A DNA stretch of 8,430 nucleotides from an uncultured Lachnospiraceae bacterium (GTDB lineage Bacteria > Bacillota > Clostridia > Lachnospirales > Lachnospiraceae): NCBI GenBank assembly GCA_934371505.1, contig CAKRNW010000102.1, forward strand, positions 1-8,430, read 5' to 3'. Within the stretch, counting starts at the first letter, position 1; the number at the start of each line of letters is the position of its first letter. Position numbers and translations under genes: made by a program. This document shows positions 1 to 7,400 of this stretch, in pieces. The notes under the pieces are model-generated. The model saw only the letters and a list, made by a program, of their open reading frames with translations, searched no databases and had not been told where the DNA came from.

Positions 1-34
1 ATACTGTTGAATCCATGAAACCATAATTTTAGTT

Positions 35-74
35 AAAAACAGGCAGATCTTTATAAAAGACCCGCCTGTTTTTT
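35..74. terminator. Rho-independent terminator, probably bidirectional
   Basis: AAAAACAGGC (35-44) pairs perfectly with GCCTGTTTTT (64-73). A second inner stem, TCTTT (48-52) with AAAGA (56-60), closes on a 3-nt ATA loop, and a 3x3 internal loop separates the two stems. An A-run precedes the hairpin and a T-run follows it, so either strand gives a GC stem followed by a U-tract. On the minus strand it ends tyrA, whose TAA stop (75-73) lies in the A-tract of the stem. On the plus strand it could end an unseen gene to the left. Positions 1-34 hold nothing else I can assign. Confidence 0.85.
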
Positions 75-1173
75 AATGCACATTATAGCCGTGAGAGGTT
101 AATAGCTCAAAGGCAGCATCGTGGCTGCTCTCCTCGTAAAACTCCAGAAACATCAACCCCTCCTCGTATTCGCGGTTGTGAGAGATGCCGATATTTTTGA
201 TGCTTAAATTATGCTCGGACAAAAGATCCACAATCCTGGCAATGGCTCCTGCTTGATCCGGAATATCCACCTTTAAGCTGAAATTCTTCTTGATAGGACC
301 GGAGGAACTGTTGGAGAAAGTGTCCCTGTAAATTCTGGCACTGTCAAAGAAATCATAAATTTCCTGTTCGTTTCCTTCGCTTACCTGTTCCCGGATCTTT
401 TTTAGCTCTGTCATGTAATCATCCAGCAGATTTACAATATTATCCCGATTGGTGAGGCAGATCTGCTGCCACATCACGGAAGAAGAGGAGGAAATCCGGG
501 TGATGTCCTTGAAACCTCCTGCAGCAATCATCCGCATCAGATGTTCTTTGGAATCGGAATGTTTTATCAGGTTCACCAGGGAAGCGGATACCACATGGGG
601 AACATGACTCACTGCTGCTGTAATATAGTCATGCTGGTCACAGGAAAGGATGAAAGGAATCGCATTCATGCCAAGGACTAACTGCCGGTACAGCTCCACC
701 TTTTCCTTCGGGACAGATTCGGTAGGTGTCAGGATATAATAGGCATTTTCCAGAAGAAGGGCTTTAGAGTTCAGGTAGCCTGTGCGCTCACTTCCCGCCA
801 TGGGATGACCGCCGATAAACTGCCCTTCCAGACCGGCCGCCTTGATATGTTCATGAATATCCGTCTTCACACTGCCCACATCGGTTAACAGGGTGTCAGG
901 GGACAGATATTGTTTTAACTCCAATAGATTTTCGTCATTATTGGACACCGGTGCGCATAAAAAGATAATATCGCAAGTGCCAAACTGAGAGCCTATATAG
1001 GGAAAGGAAGCATTGACCACACCGTCTGCTTCGGACAGCTTTAAGGTTGCCTTATCCCGGTCATAGGCAATGATGCGCATCTTGGGATAAGCTGCCCGGA
1101 GCGCCTTTGCGATGGAACCGCCGATGAGCCCCAGACCAATGAAACCACAGGTAATATTTTCCATAGTAACCAT
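73..1173 (-). CDS. tyrA: Prephenate dehydrogenase with C-terminal ACT domain
   Basis: A cytosolic enzyme that oxidatively decarboxylates prephenate to 4-hydroxyphenylpyruvate with NAD+, the committed step to tyrosine. The 366-residue product has the Rossmann motif GLGLIGGS (13-20), with Asp38 at the end of the second strand as expected for NAD+ preference. It also has DVGSVKT (98-104), GGHPMAGSERTG (121-132) with the conserved His123, SHVPH (189-193) and a GGFKDITRI substrate-site segment (219-227). An ACT domain, usually a tyrosine-sensing regulatory module, covers about 298-366 (KVDIPDQAGAIARIVDLL). The length fits Firmicute TyrA-ACT proteins. The frame is open back to an ATG at 1251, but that start lies upstream of a good promoter (1201-1229), so I reject it. 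AAGGAG at 1183-1178 sits 4 nt before the ATG at 1173 and 13 nt before the ATG at 1164. I chose 1173, and 1164 (three residues shorter) is a real alternative. The gene is transcribed divergently from the EF-G-like gene and ends in a terminator. No T-box or other long leader is present. Confidence 0.96.
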   Translation of the reverse strand: MVTMENITCGFIGLGLIGGSIAKALRAAYPKMRIIAYDRDKATLKLSEADGVVNASFPYIGSQFGTCDIIFLCAPVSNNDENLLELKQYLSPDTLLTDVGSVKTDIHEHIKAAGLEGQFIGGHPMAGSERTGYLNSKALLLENAYYILTPTESVPKEKVELYRQLVLGMNAIPFILSCDQHDYITAAVSHVPHVVSASLVNLIKHSDSKEHLMRMIAAGGFKDITRISSSSSVMWQQICLTNRDNIVNLLDDYMTELKKIREQVSEGNEQEIYDFFDSARIYRDTFSNSSSGPIKKNFSLKVDIPDQAGAIARIVDLLSEHNLSIKNIGISHNREYEEGLMFLEFYEESSHDAAFELLTSHGYNVH

Positions 1174-1200
1174 GTCTCTCCTTAACCAAATTCTGTTGTA

Positions 1201-1229
1201 AGAATACCATTTTAGCAGGACAAAGTCAA
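1201..1229 (-). promoter_or_regulatory. Likely sigma-A promoter of tyrA
   Basis: Read on the minus strand, TTGACT (1229-1224) is followed by a 17-nt spacer and TATTCT (1206-1201). A TG dinucleotide one base upstream of the -10 makes an extended -10 (TGGTATTCT). Transcription would start near 1194, giving a leader of about 21 nt before the 1173 ATG. This is inferred from consensus match only, but it fits the RBS and rules out the longest start codon at 1251. Confidence 0.7.
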
Positions 1230-1298
1230 ACTTATAACCAGTACACAACATGCAAAGTCTGAATTTAATAAAATATTGTGTAAAATATCAAATAAATA

Positions 1299-1327
1299 TT
1301 GTATTTCTAAAATATATTTAGTAAAAT
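1299..1327 (+). promoter_or_regulatory. Likely sigma-A promoter of the EF-G-like gene
   Basis: TTGTAT (1299-1304), a 17-nt spacer and TAAAAT (1322-1327) form a plausible -35/-10 pair. The start site would be near 1334, with a leader of about 30 nt. The whole 1255-1345 stretch is very AT-rich and carries several TAAAATAT octamers, so other -10 registers are possible. The assignment is moderate. Confidence 0.5.
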
Positions 1328-1351
1328 ATAGCTATCAAAATTTTATGAACC

Positions 1352-1356
1352 GGAGG
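1352..1356 (+). promoter_or_regulatory. Ribosome binding site of the EF-G-like gene
   Basis: GGAGG lies 8 nt before the ATG at 1365. This is a near-ideal Firmicute Shine-Dalgarno sequence and fixes the start codon. Confidence 0.85.
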
Positions 1357-1364
1357 AATGCATT

Positions 1365-3455
1365 ATGAATGTTTACACAACAGACAAAATTCGCAACGTT
1401 TGCTTGCTGGGACATGGTGGCGCTGGAAAGACAACGTTAGTGGAAGCTATGGCTTACCTGGCGGGGATTACATCCCGTATGGGCAAAGTAACCGATAAAA
1501 ACACCGTCAGTGATTTCGGAAAAGAAGAGCAGAAGCGACAGATTTCAATCAGCACTTCCATTATTCCTCTGGAATGGGAAGGCACGAAGATCAATCTTCT
1601 GGACACACCTGGAAGCTTTGATTTTGTGGGAGAGGTGGAGGAAGCCGTCTCCGCAGCGGATGCAGCTGTTATCGTTGTATCCGGTAAGAATGGCATTGAA
1701 GTGGGAACAGAAAAAGCCTGGGAGTTATGTGATAAATATAATCTGCCCCGTTTCATTTTTGTTACCGATATGGATATCGACAATGCCTCCTTCAAAAATG
1801 TGGTGGAGGAAATGACCGATAAATACGGCAAAAAGATGGCACCCTTCCATTTCCCTATCCGTGAAAACGAGAAATTTGTGGGCTATGTGAATGTCATTGC
1901 TGAGAAGGCATACCGCTGGGAAGACAAGGATGCCGTAGAATGCGAAATCCCTGACTATAGTAAAGAAAACCTTACCCTGTACCGCGATACTTTGATGGAA
2001 GCGGTGGCAGAGACCAGTGAGGATATGATGGAACGCTATTTCAATGGGGAGACCTTCTCGGAGGCCGAGATCCGTGCAGCCCTTCGTACCAATGTGAACG
2101 AATGCTCCATCGTACCCATGAGTATGGGCTCCTCCATTCTTTGCCAGGGTGTTTATACCTTGCTGGATGACATTGTGAAGTATCTGCCGAGCCCCGAACA
2201 GCGCAAGTGTGCCGGCGTAAATTTAAAGACCAATGCCATCTTTGAAGCAAACTACGACTTCTCCAAACCGAAGTCAGCTTATATCTTTAAAACCATTGTG
2301 GATCCCTTTATCGGAAAATACTCCCTGATCAAAGTCTGTTCCGGTGTCTTTAAAGCAGGGGATGTCATCTATAATAAAGATAAAGATATTGAGGAAAGCA
2401 TCGGCAAGCTGTATATCCTGCAGGGAAGCAAGCCCTACGAAGTGCCGGAAATCCATGCCGGAGATATCGGTGCCATTGCAAAACTGACGGCAGCCCGCAC
2501 CGGCAATACCTTATCTACGAAGGCAGTGACCATCCAGTATGGAAAAACAGAAATCAGTGCGCCTTATACCTACATGCGTTACAAAGTACCCAATAAGGCA
2601 GATGTGGATAAAGCGGCGCAATCTCTGCAAAAGATGACCCATGAAGATCAGACCCTGAAAGTGGTGAACGATGCGGAAAACCATCAGCTGCTTCTGTATG
2701 GAATCAGTGAACAGCACCTGGAGATCGTTGTCAGCCGGCTTCTCAATGAGTATAAGGTTCAGGTGGAATTAAGCAAACCCAAGGTAGCTTACCGCGAAAC
2801 CATCCGCAAGAAATCCGATGTGGAATACAAATATAAAAAACAGTCCGGAGGACACGGTCAGTACGGTCATGTCAAGATGCGCTTTGAACCCTCCGGAGAC
2901 CTGAATGCACCTTATGTGTTTGAACAGGAGGTTGTAGGAGGTGCAGTACCTAAAAACTATTTCCCGGCAGTGGAAAAAGGAATTCAGGAAGGTGTCCAGA
3001 GAGGACCTCTGGCTGCCTATCCGGTGGTGGGGGTAAAGGCAGTTCTCTACGATGGCTCCTATCATCCGGTGGACTCCTCCGAGATGGCCTTCAAGACCGC
3101 TGCACTGCAGGCCTTTAAGAAAGGTTTTATGGAAGCAGGACCGGTTCTGTTAGAGCCCATTGCAACCTTACATGTATTGATTCCCGATACCTATACCGGA
3201 GATGTGATGGGAGATCTGAACAAGCGCCGCGGCAGAGTGCTGGGAATGAATCCTCAGCCCGATGGTAAGCAGATGATTGAGGCAGAGATTCCCCAGAGCT
3301 GTCTTTTCGGTTATTGTACAGACCTGCGCTCCATGACCGGAGGCAGAGGTGAGTACTCCTATGAATTTGCCCGCTATGAGCAGGCTCCCTCCGATGTACA
3401 GGAGAAGGAAGTCGCTGCCAGAGCAAGCAAAGTGGCAGAGAATGCCGAAGAATAA
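1365..3455 (+). CDS. fusA2: EF-G-like translational GTPase (EF-G-2 subfamily)
   Basis: A 696-residue GTPase with the full five-domain layout of elongation factor G, which drives tRNA-mRNA translocation on the ribosome. The G domain has G1 GHGGAGKTT (16-24), switch I KRQISIST (57-64) where canonical EF-G has RGITI, and G3 DTPGS (80-84). Canonical EF-G has DTPGH here, and that His is the catalytic residue; Ser84 replaces it. G4 reads TDMD (134-137) instead of NKxD. Domain II starts near 305 (KPKSAYIFKTIVDPFIGKYS), domain III precedes SKPKVAYRETI, domain IV begins around SGGHGQYGHVKMRFEP, and domain V spans the IPDTYTGDVMGDLNKRRG segment onward. The start is set by GGAGG 8 nt upstream. The gene stands alone, not in an rpsL-rpsG-fusA-tuf string, which together with the motif changes argues for a paralogue rather than the housekeeping EF-G. 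Its exact role is not settled by sequence. A ribosome-protection (TetM-like) role is less likely because the N-terminal motifs match EF-G-2 better. The symbol marks a paralogue and is not a firm name. Confidence 0.94.
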   Translation: MNVYTTDKIRNVCLLGHGGAGKTTLVEAMAYLAGITSRMGKVTDKNTVSDFGKEEQKRQISISTSIIPLEWEGTKINLLDTPGSFDFVGEVEEAVSAADAAVIVVSGKNGIEVGTEKAWELCDKYNLPRFIFVTDMDIDNASFKNVVEEMTDKYGKKMAPFHFPIRENEKFVGYVNVIAEKAYRWEDKDAVECEIPDYSKENLTLYRDTLMEAVAETSEDMMERYFNGETFSEAEIRAALRTNVNECSIVPMSMGSSILCQGVYTLLDDIVKYLPSPEQRKCAGVNLKTNAIFEANYDFSKPKSAYIFKTIVDPFIGKYSLIKVCSGVFKAGDVIYNKDKDIEESIGKLYILQGSKPYEVPEIHAGDIGAIAKLTAARTGNTLSTKAVTIQYGKTEISAPYTYMRYKVPNKADVDKAAQSLQKMTHEDQTLKVVNDAENHQLLLYGISEQHLEIVVSRLLNEYKVQVELSKPKVAYRETIRKKSDVEYKYKKQSGGHGQYGHVKMRFEPSGDLNAPYVFEQEVVGGAVPKNYFPAVEKGIQEGVQRGPLAAYPVVGVKAVLYDGSYHPVDSSEMAFKTAALQAFKKGFMEAGPVLLEPIATLHVLIPDTYTGDVMGDLNKRRGRVLGMNPQPDGKQMIEAEIPQSCLFGYCTDLRSMTGGRGEYSYEFARYEQAPSDVQEKEVAARASKVAENAEE

Positions 3456-3468
3456 AGCATTTTTCTCC

Positions 3469-3497
3469 TTGTGTTATCCTGCTTTCTATATTACACT
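3469..3497 (+). promoter_or_regulatory. Weak candidate promoter for degV
   Basis: TTGTGT (3469-3474), a 17-nt spacer and TACACT (3492-3497) loosely match -35/-10 elements. A start near 3504 would place the hairpin at the very 5' end of the degV transcript. No clear terminator follows the EF-G-like gene: AAAGCA (3454-3459) and TGCTTT (3480-3485) could form only a 6-bp stem with a long loop. Read-through from the upstream gene is therefore equally possible. Confidence 0.25.
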
Positions 3498-3500
3498 AGT

Positions 3501-3576
3501 AAGGAGGTTGCCGTTCATGGATGGTTCTGTGAACGGTAACCAGACGGGAGAAATAAGGAGGATTTTTTATGAATGA
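3501..3576 (+). CDS. Possible 19-codon leader ORF upstream of degV (tentative)
   Basis: A perfect AAGGAGG (3501-3507) lies 9 nt before an ATG at 3517. The frame encodes MDGSVNGNQTGEIRRIFYE and stops at TGA 3574-3576, overlapping the degV start (ATG 3569) by 8 nt in another frame. The coordinates given here include the RBS; the codons are 3517-3576. The start codon sits at the edge of the loop of a 12-bp hairpin. The overlap would allow translational coupling to degV. The peptide resembles nothing I recognise and has no run of a single regulatory amino acid. It may simply be a chance ORF after a duplicated SD-like sequence. Confidence 0.3.
3506..3541 (+). promoter_or_regulatory. 12-bp hairpin in the degV leader
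   Basis: GGTTGCCGTTCA (3506-3517) pairs with TGAACGGTAACC (3530-3541) over 12 positions, with one G-U pair and a 12-nt loop. It is not followed by a U-tract (next bases CAGACGGGAG), so it is not a standard terminator. It overlaps the end of an AAGGAGG and the ATG of a tiny ORF, and sits 13 nt before the degV RBS. It may be an RNA control element, a processing or stability hairpin, or a DNA inverted repeat bound by a regulator. Confidence 0.6.
3555..3561 (+). promoter_or_regulatory. Ribosome binding site of degV
   Basis: AAGGAGG ends 7 nt before the ATG at 3569, a strong SD that decides the start. It is the second perfect AAGGAGG in this short gap. Confidence 0.9.
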
Positions 3577-4453
3577 TTACGTTATCAGCTGTTGTTCCAC
3601 AGCAGATCTGCTGGAGCAGCGTTTTATTAATCGGAACATTTCCTACATCTGCTCTCACTATGAAATGGATGGCAGACAATATATGGATGATCTGGGCAAA
3701 AGCATGCCCTTTGACCAGTTTTATAAAGCCATGCAGGACGGTGCAGAAACCAAAACCTTTCAGATAAACGCAGATGAATTCTGCAACTATTTCGAGCCTT
3801 TCTTAAAAGAAGGAAAGGACATTTTGCATGCTACCCTGTCCAGCGGTATTTCCGGCACATTAAACTCTGCCATGCTTGCCAGGGACATGATGGAAGAGAA
3901 GTACCCGGAACGCAAGGTGTATATCGTGGATTCCCTGAATGCTTCTGCAGGCTATGGCATGCTGATGGACAAGCTGGCAGATTTAAGAGACGAGGGAATG
4001 TCCATAGATGACTTATACCGGTGGACAGAGGCACATAAGCTGGAGGCGCAGGCATGGTTTTTCTCTACGGACCTCACCTTTTATATCAAAGGCGGAAGGG
4101 TTTCCAAAACCTCCGGCTTTGTGGGCGGTATGTTAGGAATTTGTCCACTGTTGAATGTCAATTCCGAGGGAAAACTGATTCCACGCAGTAAGGTTCGTGG
4201 GAAGAATAAAGTGATCCGTACCATTGTGGACCGTATGGAAGAATATGGGGATCAGGGCACTGTCTACACAGGCAAGGTGTTTATTTCCCATTCTGCCTGT
4301 CTGGAGGATGCAGAGAGCGTGGCAAAGCTTATCCGGGAACGTTTCCCTAAGGTGGAGGAAATCGAAATCAGCAGTGTGGGTACCACCATCGGCAGCCATA
4401 CCGGTCCTGGTACTGTTGCCCTGTTTTTCTGGGGTAAAGAAAGAACTTTATAA
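3569..4453 (+). CDS. degV: DegV family protein (fatty-acid-binding, FakB-like)
   Basis: A 294-residue cytosolic protein of the DegV family. Members bind a fatty acid in a deep pocket, and those paired with the kinase FakA present it for phosphorylation before phospholipid synthesis. Visible family features are the N-terminal STAD (10-13), TKTFQINADEF (61-71) in the place of the usual TSQP-type loop, LSSGISGT (90-97), the KGGRVSKTSGFVGGML segment (174-189) and a C-terminal GSHTGPGTVALFF (275-287). The last contains the conserved His-Thr-Gly-Pro-Gly that contacts the lipid head group in known structures. Length is normal for the family. The start is fixed by AAGGAGG 7 nt upstream. No FakA kinase gene is in the window, so a FakB role is inferred. 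The next gene begins 8 bp after the stop with no terminator between. Confidence 0.96.
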   Translation: MNDYVISCCSTADLLEQRFINRNISYICSHYEMDGRQYMDDLGKSMPFDQFYKAMQDGAETKTFQINADEFCNYFEPFLKEGKDILHATLSSGISGTLNSAMLARDMMEEKYPERKVYIVDSLNASAGYGMLMDKLADLRDEGMSIDDLYRWTEAHKLEAQAWFFSTDLTFYIKGGRVSKTSGFVGGMLGICPLLNVNSEGKLIPRSKVRGKNKVIRTIVDRMEEYGDQGTVYTGKVFISHSACLEDAESVAKLIRERFPKVEEIEISSVGTTIGSHTGPGTVALFFWGKERTL

Positions 4454-4461
4454 AAAGAGAA

Positions 4462-7400
4462 ATGGAAAAAAGTGTTTATATGAAGATACAAAAGAGTCTG
4501 AGGAGTTTGCTGCTCTGCGTCATTCTGCTGTGTTCCCTCCTGCCCCTGTCAGTCTTTGCGGCGGGCAGCGGAAAACTGGAGGATATTGCAACGATTACAA
4601 AGGTGGAATGGTATGAGGGAACCACACCGGCCACCGGAACAAAGGTGACAGGCAAGGACTATCTTATCAAAACACCAGGTCAAATGCTCTTGTATTATGA
4701 GTTTAACATTACCGAAACTGCAACGATACTGGCAGACACATCCTACAAGGTGTCGATTCCCAAAGGCTTGAAGGTTACAGGGACAGGTAACGAGGATTTA
4801 AAGCTGACACACGCGGATGGATCGGAAAGTAATTTTGCCACACTCAAGTGGGACCCCTCCGGCGCATCGCTGACCTTTACCAAGGATTTTATTGATAGCA
4901 ATGATCATGAAGTTACGGGGACACATTTCTACTTTGGCTGTGAATTTGTCAAAGCGGAAGCTTCTCCCGTAGCAGGGGTAGTTAACCGCTACCAAATTGA
5001 ATTGACCAGTAGTACTACTGTCACGGTAGGGCTTGAGGATGAGGAAATCAGGGAACAGGAGGCTGGGCTGACAAAAGCAGTAGCGAAAGACTCCAGTGAC
5101 CAGAACCTTCTGAACTGGAGTATTACCTACACGCCTTACCGGAACACGGAAAAGACTGGATTTCAAATCCGTGATACGCTGAGTTCGGGAATGAGCCCAG
5201 CGTTTTTAAATGCCGATGGGTCTGTCGACTCCAGCAAAGTGTCTGTCATGCGGGATGGCACGAAAATCAGCGGTGTAACGGTTACGTATGACAGTGCTGC
5301 CAGAATACTGGCGATTTCCGATATGGGAGAAGACAAAACTAACTGGGAGAAGACGATTACCATAGCCTACCCAACGAAAATTAGCACAGACCTCTCTTTG
5401 CCGACGCCTGGCAGCAACGCAGCGGTCAGTCAGGGAGGAAAACTTACCAATCAAGCGGTTCTGTGGGGGAAGGAATCAGCAGGCGGCGAATTGAAGTCGA
5501 TGGGCATCAAGGGAACCGCAACATATACGCTGGATAAGACCACCTATCTATCAAAAAAGGTGGAAAAGGTGGGCGCAGACGGGCGTCTGCTCCGTTGGAC
5601 GGTGACGGTAGACCGCGGGGTCATACCGACAGGGAAAACAATCACCTTGACGGATACACTGCCGGACAGCCTTGAGCTGGTCACTACGAATAGTGGTTCT
5701 GCCAAAGCACCGACATTGAATGGAACACCACATTCATTGACGGTGGATGCGGCGACGAAATCCTTCTCCCTGACGCTGCAGGATGGGTCGTTTGATTCTG
5801 CAGGAAAGGCAACTTTGGTGTACGATACCAAAGTAAAGGAAGCCTTTTACGAGAAGGGCGACGATTTAGGTATAAACACCGCCAAGCTCGATTTTACAAT
5901 AGATGGTGTAGACTATACCCCCACCGTGATCGTTGGGGTGGGCAAGGGCGCCGGTGTCAGCACTGCGCCGCTGACCAAGGTGAATCAGGGCTTTGACGGC
6001 GGCAAGAAGGAGGGATATCTCCGCAGCGCAAGAAGCAGCCAATGGACGGTGACCATCAATCCCAACAAAGCGGAGTTGTCTAAGGCGAAGCTGACGGATG
6101 ATTTCGGCAGCATTGGAAAGGATATTCCCTGCCATGGCACAGCACATCCGACGGGTTCCTCACTGAACTGGGATGCAATCCCGGGCTATTGGGTCGGTGG
6201 CATCAAAGTAAAATTTGATGGTAAATACAGCGGAGAGATTACCATTTCAGATACGGACTGGACAGGAAAAACCTGCTCCATTATGTCAGATGGAACAAGT
6301 GGTGTGAAAATTGGTACAGGTACGTCCTTGCTCACTCTAAAGGAGGATAGTGGTAAGCTGGAATTCACCGTGGGCGATGTAGGCAATACATCCATTACGG
6401 TTACCTACGTTACCCAGCTCAATGACCCCTGTGTCTTTGCCGGGAACATCACAACATATAAAAAGGCAACAAACACCGTAACAGGAACCATGACATTAGG
6501 CGGTCAGGCATCTAACCCGACATCAAGTGCCACAGCAGATGTCTCCAGTCCGATTCTAAAAAAAGAAAAACCGATATATGATTACGCAAACAGACAAATC
6601 CAGTGGACGGTTACAGTGAACGAGAGCGGGATGCCTCTGGGCGATGTGGTTCTCACGGATATGCTGGCGGATGGTCTGACCTATGTAGATGGCTCCCTGC
6701 AGGTGAACGGGGCACCTCCGGCCACATCGGTCACGGCATCGCAAACCGGACAGCTTTTGACCATCAACCTGGGCAATGTTTCCGCAAAAACCACGGTCAC
6801 ATTCCAGACACGCATCGACCCGGATAAACTGGGCTTTGGCAAGGGAAATGATGTTCTGTTGAGCAACAACATTAAGATGAGTGGAAAGGCGTTTGGAGAG
6901 GAATTTGATCCGGTATCCTCTGACGTCAATCAGACCATTTCCAACCACGGCCTCAATAAGTCTGGTAAACCGAACAACGCCAACGAACAAATTGAATACG
7001 CGGTAACCATTAACCCGTTCCACGTCCCACTGACGGATGCCTTTGTGACAGATACGCTGGCCACAGGTCTGCGGCTGGATTCGGATACCGTCAAGCTGTA
7101 TCAAGCTGTTCTGACCGGCAACACAGGAACTGACGGCAAGGGTGCGCCTGCCGCCGCCAAAGGTGCGGAGGTGACAACGGGGTGGAGTTTTACCACTGAT
7201 GCGGCAGACAATTCCTTTACCGTGAAGCTGCCGAACGGAAACGGTGCTTATGTGCTGACCTACGCGGCGGATATTCTGGACATGACGAAGAATCAGAATT
7301 ATTCCAACAAAATCGCCTTCAACACGGGAACGGGTACATCGATCATGGGTGGCGAAAAACAAAACTCCGTGGCCGCAGGAGGAGGCGGCGGTGGAGGAGG

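Noticed and set aside
1174..1251. N-terminal extension of TyrA to an ATG at 1251
   Set aside because: A well-formed extended -10 promoter (1201-1229) and an AAGGAG site lie inside this stretch, and the extra residues do not belong to the Rossmann fold.
1365..3455. Tetracycline-resistance ribosome protection protein (TetM/TetO type)
   Set aside because: The length and domain order are shared, but the GHGGAGKTT start, the KRQISIST switch and the stand-alone chromosomal setting fit EF-G-2-like paralogues better. No mobile-element genes or TetM-style leader are present.
3506..3541. Hairpin as a rho-independent terminator of the EF-G-like gene
   Set aside because: No U-tract follows the stem; the only T-run (3563-3568) is 21 nt further on, after the degV RBS.
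4466..4471. A6 tract just after the 4462 ATG as a phase-variation switch
   Set aside because: Six As are short and common in this composition, and an ATG at 4480 after the tract would bypass any slippage.
6556..7362. A 268-codon open frame on the minus strand inside the adhesin
   Set aside because: It is fully antisense to the long adhesin frame, has no recognisable domain and no good RBS. Its Arg/Val/His-rich composition is typical of the reverse strand of a Thr/Gly/Asp-rich coding region.
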